Shown here in pieces: positions 26,121 through 34,461 of a stretch of DNA of 43,402 nucleotides. Every line of letters starts with the position of its first letter. Position 1 is the first letter of the stretch. Below the pieces are notes generated by a model. The model saw nothing but the letters and a program-made list of their open reading frames with translations, did not search any database and was not told the DNA's origin. The stretch is from Candidatus Bathyarchaeota archaeon (GTDB lineage Archaea; Thermoproteota; Bathyarchaeia; 40CM-2-53-6; FEN-987). The stretch is taken from positions 1 through 43,402 of the forward strand of contig JALHTB010000109.1 in the NCBI GenBank assembly GCA_022865625.1, in the 5' to 3' direction. The position numbers and the translations under genes are program-made.

Positions 26121-26142
26121 GGGTTTTCGCAAACCCTTTTTT
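26121..26142 (+). terminator. intrinsic hairpin terminator of alba
   Basis: GGGTTT (26121-26126) and AAACCC (26131-26136) form a perfect 6-bp stem with a TCGC tetraloop, followed immediately by six T (26137-26142). This is the clearest stem-plus-T terminator in the window and is unusual in having a bacterial look. Confidence 0.8.
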
Positions 26143-26183
26143 GAGTCGATCCACGTAGCATCGAGGCTGTTGGTGGAGCTGGA

Positions 26184-27533
26184 ATGAGCGGGAAAGCGAA
26201 GTATCCGAAGATCGTAGTTACACCCCCCGGACCTAAGGCACGCGAACTCGTTCGCGAGGATGAATCCTACATCTCCAAATCGATGGTGAGATGGTATCCG
26301 CTCGTAGCCGAATCTGGATCCGGATGCATCGTCAAGGATGTTGACGGAAACGAGTTTATCGACTTCAACTCTGGACTGGGGGTTCTCAATGTGGGCCATT
26401 GTCACCCCAAAGTCGTCAGCGCAATCACTGAACAAGCCAAGAAGCTGATACACTACTCATACACGGACTTCTACTACCAATCAATAGTCGACCTGTCCAG
26501 GGAACTCACAAAGATCACACCTGGCTCATTCTCTAAAACCGTGTTCTTCTGCAACAGCGGCGCTGAGGCAATCGAAGCAGCAATGAAGATGGCAAAGTGG
26601 CACACTCGAAACAACCTCTTCCTAGCCTATTCCGGATCATTTCACGGACGAACCCTGGGAGCCGTTAGCCTGACCGGGAGCAAGCCCGTGCAACGGAGAC
26701 ACTTCTTCCCACTCGTCCCAGGAGTCACACATGTTCCATACCCCTACTGTTACCGGTGTCCATTTCATCTATCGTATCCCGAATGCCACCTCTGGTGTGC
26801 TGACTTCATCGAAGAGGAAGTGCTCAGCAAATACATCCCGCCTGAGAACGTTGCTGCCATGTTTGTGGAGGCCATTCAAGGTGAAGGTGGCTATGTCGTT
26901 CCACCTGACGACTACTTTGCCAGACTAAGAAAAATCCTTGACAAGTACGACATAATCATGATTGACGACGAAGTGCAGTCGGGCATTGGAAGAACAGGCA
27001 AATGGTTTGCAATCGAGCATTTCGACGTCGTTCCGGATGCCGTGTGTGTCGCGAAAGCCATCGGATCCGGCCTTCCAATTGGCGCACTCATCAGCAAGAG
27101 TGAACTCATGGATTGGGAGAGCGGATCACACGCGAGCACCTTCGGAGGAAACCCAGTCGCCTGTGTCGCCGGTGTCGCTGTGATTGACGTTATCCGTGAG
27201 GAACGGCTCCTCGAAAACGCAGCCAAACAGGGCGCACACCTATTGACGCGCCTCAAAGAGATGCAACGTAAGTATCCAATCATAGGTGACGTACGCGGCA
27301 AAGGACTCATGGCAGGTGCTGAGATCGTCAAGGACCCCGAGACCAAACAACCCAACCCTGAGATGGTTGAAGAGATCATGATGAAGTGCTTCAAGAGAGG
27401 ACTCGCAATCATAACTGCAGGCAAATCCACGATGCGTTTCGTGCCACCACTAATAATCACCCGTGAACTATTGGACTCCGGCCTCGACGTGTTCGAAGGC
27501 GTAGTGAAGGAAGTAGCTGGTTCAGCGAAGTAA
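26184..27533 (+). CDS. class III aminotransferase-fold PLP enzyme (GABA aminotransferase / amino acid racemase-like)
   Basis: 449 residues from ATG 26184, preceded by GGTGGAG. NSGAEAIEAAMK (124-135) and SGSFHGRTLGA (150-160) are class III motifs. DDEVQSG (261-267) contacts PLP, and Lys291 in VAKAIGSGLPIGA forms the Schiff base. The family includes GABA and acetylornithine aminotransferases and the archaeal broad-substrate amino acid racemases; sequence alone does not separate these. An insert YCYRCPFHLSYPECHLWC (188-205) has cysteines at 189, 192, 201 and 205 spaced like a metal site. Monocistronic. Confidence 0.85.
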   Translation: MSGKAKYPKIVVTPPGPKARELVREDESYISKSMVRWYPLVAESGSGCIVKDVDGNEFIDFNSGLGVLNVGHCHPKVVSAITEQAKKLIHYSYTDFYYQSIVDLSRELTKITPGSFSKTVFFCNSGAEAIEAAMKMAKWHTRNNLFLAYSGSFHGRTLGAVSLTGSKPVQRRHFFPLVPGVTHVPYPYCYRCPFHLSYPECHLWCADFIEEEVLSKYIPPENVAAMFVEAIQGEGGYVVPPDDYFARLRKILDKYDIIMIDDEVQSGIGRTGKWFAIEHFDVVPDAVCVAKAIGSGLPIGALISKSELMDWESGSHASTFGGNPVACVAGVAVIDVIREERLLENAAKQGAHLLTRLKEMQRKYPIIGDVRGKGLMAGAEIVKDPETKQPNPEMVEEIMMKCFKRGLAIITAGKSTMRFVPPLIITRELLDSGLDVFEGVVKEVAGSAK

Positions 27534-27643
27534 AGCCCGGACGAATAGGCGAGCCGTTTCAGCCATGCGCCAACGGTTCCTAGCTTCCAATATCGTTCAT
27601 TACTACCCTCGATAGGTCACCATCTCACAGGCCGTTGTGCGGA

Positions 27644-28339
27644 ATGGCAAAAAGGCGCCACTCGCTCGCTTCGCAGAAACAAATGCTAGCAAAGATACTG
27701 CGCCGGTTTCCTGTGCGAAACTGGGCTGGATCCGCATCGCCGTTTGAGGTCCTTGTCGGAACCATTCTGTCACAGAACACGAATGACTTGAACAGAGATA
27801 AAGCGATGAGCAGGCTCACGGAACGATTCCATATCACACCGCAGGTTCTCTCGGAGGCTCCCATCGACGAACTGGTCGAGTGCATCAGACCTGCCGGGCT
27901 ATACAGAGCAAAGGCGCCAAGAATCAAGGAAGTCTCGAGGATTCTTCTTGATCGGTTCTCAGGCGACTTGAATTCTATACTCAAGAGGGAACCTGCCGAA
28001 GCCAGAGCGATGCTACTGGAGCTGCCTGGAGTCGGATACAAGACAGCGGACATTCTCCTCGCATTCGTCGCAGGTCATCCGACCATCCCAGTCGACACCC
28101 ATGTGACCAGAGTCACCAAGAGACTGGGAATCGCTCGAAAGAAAGCAAACTACGAAGAGATCCGACTCGCGCTTGAAAGGCTCGTACCTGCGAATCGCAG
28201 AGTGAGAATGCATCTTTCTCTCATTCGATTTGGACGTGACGTCTGCAAAGCTCCGAAGCCGCTCTGTCCCAGGTGTCTAGTCAAGCGAACTTGCCCAAGC
28301 GCTATTACTCGTGTCAGAAGCAGACGCGCGATAGTTTAG
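27644..28339 (+). CDS. nth: endonuclease III, DNA glycosylase/AP lyase
   Basis: 231 residues from ATG 27644 (a TTG at 27635 would add three). The helix-hairpin-helix LPGVGYKTAD carries catalytic Lys133 and PVDTHVTRV the catalytic Asp151, the pair that makes endonuclease III a bifunctional glycosylase/lyase on oxidised pyrimidines. The [4Fe-4S] loop is Cys201-x6-Cys208-x2-Cys211-x5-Cys217, all present. The basic tail after the cluster (RVRSRRA) may add DNA contacts. Monocistronic, located between the aminotransferase and an ECF S component. Confidence 0.94.
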   Translation: MAKRRHSLASQKQMLAKILRRFPVRNWAGSASPFEVLVGTILSQNTNDLNRDKAMSRLTERFHITPQVLSEAPIDELVECIRPAGLYRAKAPRIKEVSRILLDRFSGDLNSILKREPAEARAMLLELPGVGYKTADILLAFVAGHPTIPVDTHVTRVTKRLGIARKKANYEEIRLALERLVPANRRVRMHLSLIRFGRDVCKAPKPLCPRCLVKRTCPSAITRVRSRRAIV

Positions 28340-28457
28340 CTGCGGCACATCCAATCTATGTCCATTTGGCCGCTATATTATGGCAAAGGCGTCATTCTGT
28401 AGTGACGTGGCTAACAAGTAATATACCACTATATGCGGTCATAGCTGTGGGCTTCAC

Positions 28458-29021
28458 TTGAGAACGCGGGAGATCACCGGCACAGCAATCCTAGGCGCAC
28501 TGGTTGTGGTCTTCGACTATGTGCTGAAGTTCGCAGGCATCAAGATCCCATTTCCATTCTTTCCAGTTCTGAGGTTCGACCTAGACGGCATTCCAATAGT
28601 CCTCTCGCTATTGTTGTACGGCCCGTACTCCGCTTTGACAACATGTTTCGTAGCTTTCGTGGCTATACTCGCTCGGAGCGGCGATGCGTTAGGTGCGTCA
28701 ATGAAAGCCGTAGCTGAGTTCGGAACCGTCCTAGGAATGATCCCCTTCTACAAGTTGAATCCAAGTCGGCTGAGAGGAATATCCGCCGTTTCAGGCGTGG
28801 CAGTTAGGATTGCCATAATGGTCGCCGCCACTCTAGCCGTCTGGCCTCTTCTATTCAAATCACAGAATGCTGCTCTCGCATTCGTGCCATTCTCCGCAGG
28901 ATTCAACGCGGTTGCAGCTGTGATCAGTATCTCGGGCGGATTCCTAATCTATGAGGCCTTGAGCAAGAGGGCTCCGGCTCTTCTGCCGAACGCACACAAG
29001 CTGGACACCCAAGACCACTGA
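28458..29021 (+). CDS. orphan ECF transporter S component
   Basis: 187 residues from TTG 28458. About five to six hydrophobic helices are visible, with the segment LRFDLDGIPIVLSLLLYGPYSALTT split by a loop near 38-62 that is typical of S components of the riboflavin/vitamin type. It is not next to any ATPase or EcfT gene, so it probably shares the ECF module encoded at 6410-9626. A TATA-like ATATAC/CTATATG stretch near 28421-28435 precedes it. Substrate unknown. Confidence 0.72.
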   Translation: MRTREITGTAILGALVVVFDYVLKFAGIKIPFPFFPVLRFDLDGIPIVLSLLLYGPYSALTTCFVAFVAILARSGDALGASMKAVAEFGTVLGMIPFYKLNPSRLRGISAVSGVAVRIAIMVAATLAVWPLLFKSQNAALAFVPFSAGFNAVAAVISISGGFLIYEALSKRAPALLPNAHKLDTQDH

Positions 29022-29048
29022 CAGTCCACCCGTCCTCGGGACAACTGA

Positions 29049-29339
29049 CTAGGTTCCGAACTGTGTCGTCTTTTGAAGCAAATCACTGATAAGTTCCGGT
29101 TTTCGCGGCGTGAGAACTCGAGACCTGCCGACCTCGTACACTTCTAGCAGCCTAGCAGCTCGCAGAACATGGACATGTCTGTAGATTGCGGCATAGTCCA
29201 TGCTCAGGTTTCGAGCGACGGCCTTTATGTGAAGAGGCTTCTTCGTCTCAATCAGCATCTTCAGTATCTTCAGTCTCACGACGCTACCTAGTGCGTTGAA
29301 TGTTGTGGATACTGATCTGAGGTCTTCTTCTGGCAACAT
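29049..29339 (-). CDS. ArsR-like winged-helix transcription regulator
   Basis: 96 residues from ATG 29339; ATG 29372 would add 11, but a TATA-like TTATCATAA lies at about 29375-29383, so the shorter form is favoured. The core FNALGSVVRLKILKMLIETKKPLHIKAVARNLSMDYAAIYRHVHVLRAARLLEV (described here in pieces: LGSVVRLKILKML, AVARNLSMDYAAIYRHV) is a canonical winged helix. No metal-binding cysteines of ArsR sensors are present. It is convergent with the S component and follows the next winged-helix gene on the same strand. Confidence 0.78.
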   Translation of the reverse strand: MLPEEDLRSVSTTFNALGSVVRLKILKMLIETKKPLHIKAVARNLSMDYAAIYRHVHVLRAARLLEVYEVGRSRVLTPRKPELISDLLQKTTQFGT

Positions 29340-29386
29340 TGCTCTCGCTTCTGAATAGAAGCAAGGTGTCATTTATGATAATTTCG

Positions 29387-29650
29387 CTAAGAGCCCAGTC
29401 GCTGTTGGCCGAACTTGGTGACTGCCCAAACATAGGGGCGCTGCTTGGATCTCTCGACAAGCCGCTCTTTCATCATTGACCTAAGATGGTATGTCACGCA
29501 GTCATACCCGAGGCCACTCGCTTTGGCGACCTCTGGCGCGCGCTTCTTCATCTCCTCCAAGATGAACAAGATCTTGGAACGGGCCCTCAGACCTGCTTTG
29601 ACATTTCGCTTGGTAGTCAGGTGCGCCTTTGGATGCATCTCCACCTTCAT
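29387..29650 (-). CDS. small winged-helix protein downstream of DP2
   Basis: 87 residues from ATG 29650, preceded by GGGGAAGG. It starts 18 bases after the DP2 stop and is probably cotranscribed. The segment RSKILFILEEM...VAKASGLGYDCVTYHL is a winged helix-turn-helix, and the C-terminal KQRPYVWAVTKFGQQRL looks like the wing. The N-terminal 25 residues are basic. It is likely a DNA-binding protein; no ligand domain is visible. Whether it regulates the polymerase operon is unknown. Confidence 0.75.
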   Translation of the reverse strand: MKVEMHPKAHLTTKRNVKAGLRARSKILFILEEMKKRAPEVAKASGLGYDCVTYHLRSMMKERLVERSKQRPYVWAVTKFGQQRLGS

Positions 29651-29668
29651 CCTTCCCCACCAAGATGT

Positions 29669-32600
29669 CTAGATGAAATCGGCCAGAGCTGGCTGCTTCT
29701 TCTCCTCGGCCTCTTCGCGGAATAAGGACTTGAGCTCTTCCTGAAGCAGCAACAATCTCTGCGCGTTATAGGTTCCGAGGTCATAGCGTCTAACAAGATC
29801 GCGTGCGAGATCAAGATACTTCTCAATAGTGCCTCTGTACACGGTCATCGCAATCTTCCCCCCGCACTTCGGACAGACGCCCTTCAGCGGCGGCCGACGG
29901 AACTTCGCATTGCATCTCATGCAACGCATCCGCTGCGTCGAGAAAGCCCTCAGGTTCCCCATTAGATCTCTCATAAGATGCGTTGAGAGCACTCGTCTAG
30001 CTACATCCGAAGCTACTACTGCCCGAGTCTTCTCTGCTAGGCTTAGTTGTGCAGTCATCTTGTCTATCATCGTCGGGAGTTGGGTGTAAGCGCTCTCGTG
30101 TGTTCCTGTGTTGATGTCTGCGATCTCATGCGTGAAACCGATCGGGTCGAGGATCTGCTCAGTTCCGAGCCGATGCAAGACAACCTCGACCAGATCTGTG
30201 AGAGCTTTCGGATCAGCGTTTCTAGACGCCTCTTCGAAGAACCGGAGCGGAAGCTGGCTCACAACCTCGAGATTGAAAGCTTGACGAGCGACCTCTGAAG
30301 GATTCATCACAACCGTCAGGAGGAGAGGCGCATCCATGATTCCGCCAATACGTGATGGAAGGAACGATCTCGAGAAATTCAGCAGCACATCCAAACCCAA
30401 CGCGACGGAATCCTCGTCTCCGTCACAGTCTCTTCGCTTGGATGCGTGCCAGAATGGGTGAGCGAAGCATACCCTCGCCTTTGTGAAGCCAATGATCCTG
30501 CCGATTATGCCCACGGAGGTATGAGGAGAGAGACCGATAACGAGGTGCCCCACCAGATCGTCACGTGACTTGATGTTGTAGAAAGGTGGGAGCCCATAAA
30601 ATTTCGATAGTAGATCGTCAATGAACTTCGCGACTCTAATGAGGTACTCCCCGCATGAGTCATTGACGATGATGTCTTGGACCCCTATCGGCAGGAGTTG
30701 ATCGGGACGCTCAAGCGGCTCCCCATTGACATCCAAGTCGTAGCCGAGACTGCACAGTCTCTCTACCGTAACACCGACCTCTATTGGCGTGAAGTCAGTG
30801 AGTGGTGCGTTTGTTGCGTCAAACCTCACTGTACCGTCCTTGAACATTGAGAGGTCATGTCTTGCTCGCAGGATGCCCTTCTCAAGATGCTCTGCGTACC
30901 TGCCGCCACTGGTGAGACCTTTCACACCTTTGACAACGCCAGGTTGCTCTGCCAACTGGAGTTTCTTACACGCCGCCGCCCACATATCCTTCAGAGAGAC
31001 CGTCCTTCGATCATATGGCTGGCAGCGTATCTTGCATACGGGACAAAGACCCTGTGAACCTTCTTTTCCGCATTTCGGACACACCATCTCGATCTCCGTT
31101 CTGCTCCCACATTTCGGGCATAGACTCTGATGGGTAAGCTCCTTGCAGCTTCTGCAACGACGTCTAACAAGCTCGACTTCTACAACGCTCGTTGATTTCG
31201 CCGCTTCGGTGATATTGCGTCTTGAACCTCCAGCCAGCCCCAGCGGAAATAGACAGTGTACTATCGGACGCATCTCTCTCCTCTTTGCCTTCTCGGGTCT
31301 ACCCATCCTCGCACCAATGAACGTGCCACCTCTAGACAAGATTGGAAAGCCCGCAGCTGTCTGGGCAAGCTCTAGGCCATCTTTTCCTGTACGCCAATCC
31401 ACTTGTTTTCCCGCACCAAGACATGCGGCAAAGACGTGGATCTCGCCACCAAACGAGATCGCATCACCCTCGACATTGTGAGGAATGCAGAGAGTTTCGA
31501 GAATAGCCTTCAGTCTAGGCTCGGTCGGAATGATGAGCCGGCCAGACACCCCCTTCTTATCGTCTAGGTGGGAGCAGACTACCTCGCTGAGGAACAGCCA
31601 GTCCTCGGGGGAAAGCCTCTCCCAGAACCAAGTGTAGCGAGGATGCAGAGGCACTCCGAGTTTCTGAGAAAGTAACAGACTTTCGTTGGGGGATGGGTAG
31701 TTTCGTAGAGGGCTCTCCATGAGCTCCTCAAGTCGGCTTTGAGACATGCCAGATGCATGTCGGGCTTCGGATACTGTGCGAAACCCAAATTCGATTCGGT
31801 TCTTGAGTAGCTGCGCCCACCATTCTTCTGTGAATCCCGGGGGGACGAGCGGCCGATTGTTCTCAAGGAACTCGCCGAACGAGACAAGCAAGTCTCCGAG
31901 AAAGAGTATGGATTCAATCGATTTCTGTACCTGTCTTGCCTGTTCAGTGGTCTCGAGTCTGACTACTGAACCATTGTTGAGCTTGACTATGGGCGGTTCT
32001 ATGGTGTCTACCGGTGTGACGATGCCTGCCTTTCCAGGTTTTTCCACTCTCAGTTGAGTTCCGGTCGCTGGGAAATCATCCAAGACTACCATTGTGGCCG
32101 GATGAATGCCAACTGCAGCCATGCCGGTCGCGCGCGTACGTCCATAGCGAAGCCTGAATCCTCCTGGAACTGCAGGAAAACAGAAGATGGGTCGTCCAGC
32201 GACGACGTCCTCCATGAATCTGAGTTCTCTGACTTCTTCAGCATCAGGAGATGGCTGATGAAGGTCCCGCAGCCAGTCCCATCCTTGAAGGTTCAGTCTT
32301 TCAACGATCTTCAGAATCTTCTGACTCCGGCCGATTAGGCCGTCATTGACAACACGCAGGGCACCGCCTCTGACACGGTTTGTCTCAATTCCGGGCACGT
32401 TTCGGTATGACGAAACCTCAATGGGATCTGTCTCCACTCCCGTGATCTCGACTGAGAGTTTCATTATCGCGTTAGAGAGTTCTACATCGGGAACCCTGTA
32501 CTGAAACCTCGCTACTTCGCGTTCGTAGAGTCTCAGTTCTTCCACGAAGCGTTTCGCGTCAACGTCTGTGGCCTTGTACCTGCCAAGTCCAACGATCTGA

Positions 32601-33091
32601 CGAACATAGTCGGCGACGACGACCGTGAGTCCCATTTCGGTGCCTCCGGCTGATCTGATCGGCCCGGCGAAATACACCGCGAGGTATCTCGATTTGTCAG
32701 GATTGTTCTTGACCTTGACTGTGTTTATTCCTTGAAGTGGGGCTGCGGTCACGCCTTCGTCGAGGATCGCTGAGGCGGTTCGTATCGCTTGCTCGGCCGC
32801 GGCTTCTCCCTCAGAAGGGAAATGTGCGCGCGCTATCTCCTCAGCAATCTTGATTGCAACTTCTTCACGTGGAATCATTGAGGAGAGTTCTCGGATTCTT
32901 TTTGCAATTCCTGGCGGACCTACTGACTTCTCGACCCTCTCCGCAACATCCTTGGCAACATTGGATTCTGGTTCCAGTGAAGGATCCAATCCCTTCGAAC
33001 GTGCGAGTGTTGCCAATTCATAGAGTTGATCGAACTGGACACGAAGACCGTTACCTTGGGGGCTCGTCACTGCAAGGTTCCCGGCCTTCAA
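29669..33091 (-). CDS. polC: DNA polymerase D large subunit DP2
   Basis: 1140 residues from TTG 33091 (GTG 33070 is an alternative). DP2 is the catalytic subunit of the archaeal replicative polymerase D. YFAGPIRSAGGTEMG near 140-155 is a conserved N-terminal motif. The catalytic aspartates are in RDCDGDEDS at about 885-893. Two zinc regions are visible: four CxxC pairs at about 645-695 (CRSC, CPKC, CPKC, CPVC) and CMRC...CPKC at about 1055-1080. The sequence runs through the catalytic motif without an intein, which many archaeal DP2 genes carry. DP1 is encoded about 5 kb to the right on the same strand, and Elf1 lies 92 bases upstream. Confidence 0.97.
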   Translation of the reverse strand: MKAGNLAVTSPQGNGLRVQFDQLYELATLARSKGLDPSLEPESNVAKDVAERVEKSVGPPGIAKRIRELSSMIPREEVAIKIAEEIARAHFPSEGEAAAEQAIRTASAILDEGVTAAPLQGINTVKVKNNPDKSRYLAVYFAGPIRSAGGTEMGLTVVVADYVRQIVGLGRYKATDVDAKRFVEELRLYEREVARFQYRVPDVELSNAIMKLSVEITGVETDPIEVSSYRNVPGIETNRVRGGALRVVNDGLIGRSQKILKIVERLNLQGWDWLRDLHQPSPDAEEVRELRFMEDVVAGRPIFCFPAVPGGFRLRYGRTRATGMAAVGIHPATMVVLDDFPATGTQLRVEKPGKAGIVTPVDTIEPPIVKLNNGSVVRLETTEQARQVQKSIESILFLGDLLVSFGEFLENNRPLVPPGFTEEWWAQLLKNRIEFGFRTVSEARHASGMSQSRLEELMESPLRNYPSPNESLLLSQKLGVPLHPRYTWFWERLSPEDWLFLSEVVCSHLDDKKGVSGRLIIPTEPRLKAILETLCIPHNVEGDAISFGGEIHVFAACLGAGKQVDWRTGKDGLELAQTAAGFPILSRGGTFIGARMGRPEKAKRREMRPIVHCLFPLGLAGGSRRNITEAAKSTSVVEVELVRRRCRSCKELTHQSLCPKCGSRTEIEMVCPKCGKEGSQGLCPVCKIRCQPYDRRTVSLKDMWAAACKKLQLAEQPGVVKGVKGLTSGGRYAEHLEKGILRARHDLSMFKDGTVRFDATNAPLTDFTPIEVGVTVERLCSLGYDLDVNGEPLERPDQLLPIGVQDIIVNDSCGEYLIRVAKFIDDLLSKFYGLPPFYNIKSRDDLVGHLVIGLSPHTSVGIIGRIIGFTKARVCFAHPFWHASKRRDCDGDEDSVALGLDVLLNFSRSFLPSRIGGIMDAPLLLTVVMNPSEVARQAFNLEVVSQLPLRFFEEASRNADPKALTDLVEVVLHRLGTEQILDPIGFTHEIADINTGTHESAYTQLPTMIDKMTAQLSLAEKTRAVVASDVARRVLSTHLMRDLMGNLRAFSTQRMRCMRCNAKFRRPPLKGVCPKCGGKIAMTVYRGTIEKYLDLARDLVRRYDLGTYNAQRLLLLQEELKSLFREEAEEKKQPALADFI

Positions 33092-33183
33092 GTAAGATCA
33101 AGAAGGCTCAGTTAGTGAACGCATTTAATTCTACCCGAAACAGCGTGACCCTATGGCATGGTCCAGCTAGGACTTCTTTGCGA

Positions 33184-33459
33184 CTAGCTGGTCTGGCTAG
33201 TACTAACCTCAGTTGTGGATTGTGTCTTACCGGTCGCGTAGAACTTGTCCGTGAACTTGCAGTAGACGTCGACCATCTGTGTGCCACGTGGGGCATCGAA
33301 CTGGTCCTTGGCCCCACATGCTGCGCACTCAACTGTTGCCAAGCCTGCTGCCTTGGGTAGTGTGACCTTCATGGCATCCTCATTGCAGACCGGGCAGGTG
33401 AAGACCGTAGGCAGCTTCTTTTTCACGATTCTGATGACGCGTCTACGTCGACGACCCAT
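33184..33459 (-). CDS. transcription elongation factor Elf1-like zinc ribbon
   Basis: 91 residues from ATG 33459. The basic N-terminus MGRRRRRVIRIVKKKLP is followed by a zinc ribbon with Cys22, Cys25, Cys45 and Cys48. The closing VDVYCKFTDKFY matches the Elf1 pattern. Elf1 binds RNA polymerase and helps it through nucleosomes in eukaryotes; archaeal copies are restricted mainly to TACK and Asgard lineages, which helps place this genome. It is transcribed toward DP2 on the same strand. Confidence 0.9.
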   Translation of the reverse strand: MGRRRRRVIRIVKKKLPTVFTCPVCNEDAMKVTLPKAAGLATVECAACGAKDQFDAPRGTQMVDVYCKFTDKFYATGKTQSTTEVSTSQTS

Positions 33460-33566
33460 GCTAGTCTCACTGGGCGAACTGGGTGAGCAGGCGCTTATTT
33501 CAAGGTTCTAGCCTTGCATTCCAAGCCAGTCGGGCAAGGATTATCAGGCGCGACGGCTATGGTGCC

Positions 33567-33588
33567 GGGGATACGAAACTGTATCCCC
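33567..33588. repeat. perfect inverted repeat upstream of the 33599 gene
   Basis: GGGGATAC (33567-33574) and GTATCCCC (33581-33588) are exact reverse complements separated by GAAACT. The dyad ends 11 bases before the TTG start and 3 bases before GAGAAGG. It could be a protein operator or a 5' RNA hairpin. Confidence 0.8.
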
Positions 33589-33598
33589 TAGAGAAGGC

Positions 33599-34096
33599 TT
33601 GAAAATGAGCGCAGAAGAGGTTCAATCACCCATGGATTGGTCGCTTTCCAGACTGAAAGAGGACCCGCTTGCGAGGACCTTGCTCGAGAATAGTCACCTG
33701 ACGGAAGTCCAGTTTGCGACATTGCTGATAGACGTACTCTGGCCTGCCAGTCAGGTGCCCATGGACGAGGAGAAACTTCAGCCTCGATCAGATCGACGGC
33801 AAGTAAGTAAGGGCGCGTTCAACAGATCGCTGTCTCAGGGTCGCAGAAACGTCATCAAATCCATATACACTGTCTTCCTCCTAGCATACTTCGGGTTGTT
33901 TGATAGTCCGAAACTGGAGCCTTTTCTCCGCTTAGGCGATGAAATGAAGACCTACTTTGATGCACGGCATGAAACTCACCACGCAGGCGACGTTGAGGCT
34001 TACAATGCCACTAAACTGCTGGAAGAGACCTTGCAGGCAACAGTTGGTGAGCTCGCAAAGATGGGCAGCTTCAAACGCCATCGTGACATCACGTGA
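33599..34096 (+). CDS. archaeal protein of unknown function
   Basis: 165 residues from TTG 33599 (ATG 33605 also possible), with GAGAAGG upstream. I do not recognise a characterised family. The protein is mostly helical. A basic stretch VSKGAFNRSLSQGRRNVIKSIYTVFLLAYFGLF (in pieces: KGAFNRSLSQGRRNVIKSIY, then TVFLLAYFGLF) in the middle has the look of a DNA- or RNA-contacting helix followed by a hydrophobic helix. No cysteine or clear enzyme motif is present. It starts the replication-side gene group, divergent from Elf1, and its stop codon lies inside a 16-bp palindrome. A DNA-binding role is inference from context. Confidence 0.7.
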   Translation: MKMSAEEVQSPMDWSLSRLKEDPLARTLLENSHLTEVQFATLLIDVLWPASQVPMDEEKLQPRSDRRQVSKGAFNRSLSQGRRNVIKSIYTVFLLAYFGLFDSPKLEPFLRLGDEMKTYFDARHETHHAGDVEAYNATKLLEETLQATVGELAKMGSFKRHRDIT

Positions 34097-34100
34097 TGTC
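34085..34100. repeat. 16-bp perfect palindrome over a stop codon
   Basis: GACATCACGTGATGTC is a perfect palindrome covering the stop (34094-34096) of the preceding gene. It is the first of several dyads running to 34342. Confidence 0.85.
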
Positions 34101-34153
34101 TTGGACTGTGCAAGGCTTCCACTGGAGATCACACTCATGCGTAACTGAACGGC

Positions 34154-34169
34154 GGTGTGACGTCACACC
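34154..34169. repeat. 16-bp perfect palindrome
   Basis: GGTGTGACGTCACACC is fully self-complementary and lies 53 bases after the previous palindrome. The symmetric form suits a dimeric DNA-binding protein. Confidence 0.85.
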
Positions 34170-34217
34170 CGTCACATCATTCCAAGGCGAGTGCCCGCGT
34201 AGACGGACGATCGGTGG

Positions 34218-34266
34218 CCTCCAAGTGAGCGGAACGCCGTTTGTGAGCGTGACTTGTGCTTGGAGG
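34218..34266. repeat. 8-bp inverted repeat, long spacer
   Basis: CCTCCAAG (34218-34225) and CTTGGAGG (34259-34266) are exact reverse complements with a 33-base spacer. It could close a stem if the region is transcribed. Confidence 0.6.
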
Positions 34267-34295
34267 TCGGGAACCATGGCGTCGGCTACGAGCCT

Positions 34296-34342
34296 GTCGT
34301 GATGTTGTCTCCTGATCACATTGCATGATCTCACATCACGAC
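34296..34342. repeat. 10-bp inverted repeat with nested dyad
   Basis: GTCGTGATGT (34296-34305) and ACATCACGAC (34333-34342) are exact reverse complements. Inside the loop GATCA and TGATC can also pair, giving a two-tier hairpin. Confidence 0.7.
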
Positions 34343-34461
34343 TCTGCAACATCTGTAGCGTCACAGCGAAATCACACTACGCAACGGTGCTAGATTGACA
34401 AACTAGGAGTATTGAAGACATAAAAGCAGACAAGGCGAATAGTTAGGCGGCAAGGATTACT

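Larger units (their letters stand above)
34097..34461. other. palindrome-rich non-coding region
   Basis: No credible coding frame is seen in these 365 bases. They hold several inverted repeats listed separately and recurrent TCACATCA/TGATGTGA-like words (near 34085, 34170, 34296, 34331). TCCACTGGA at 34118-34126 resembles the core of the origin boxes at 35660-35816. A TATA-like CATAAAAG at about 34418-34426 precedes the gene at 34462. It could be a regulatory region, a structured RNA, or part of an extended origin zone. Confidence 0.6.

Noticed and set aside
28388..28409. Short inverted repeat CGTCA...TGACG before the orphan S component, considered as a riboswitch
   Set aside because: Only five pairs and no resemblance to a known vitamin riboswitch core.
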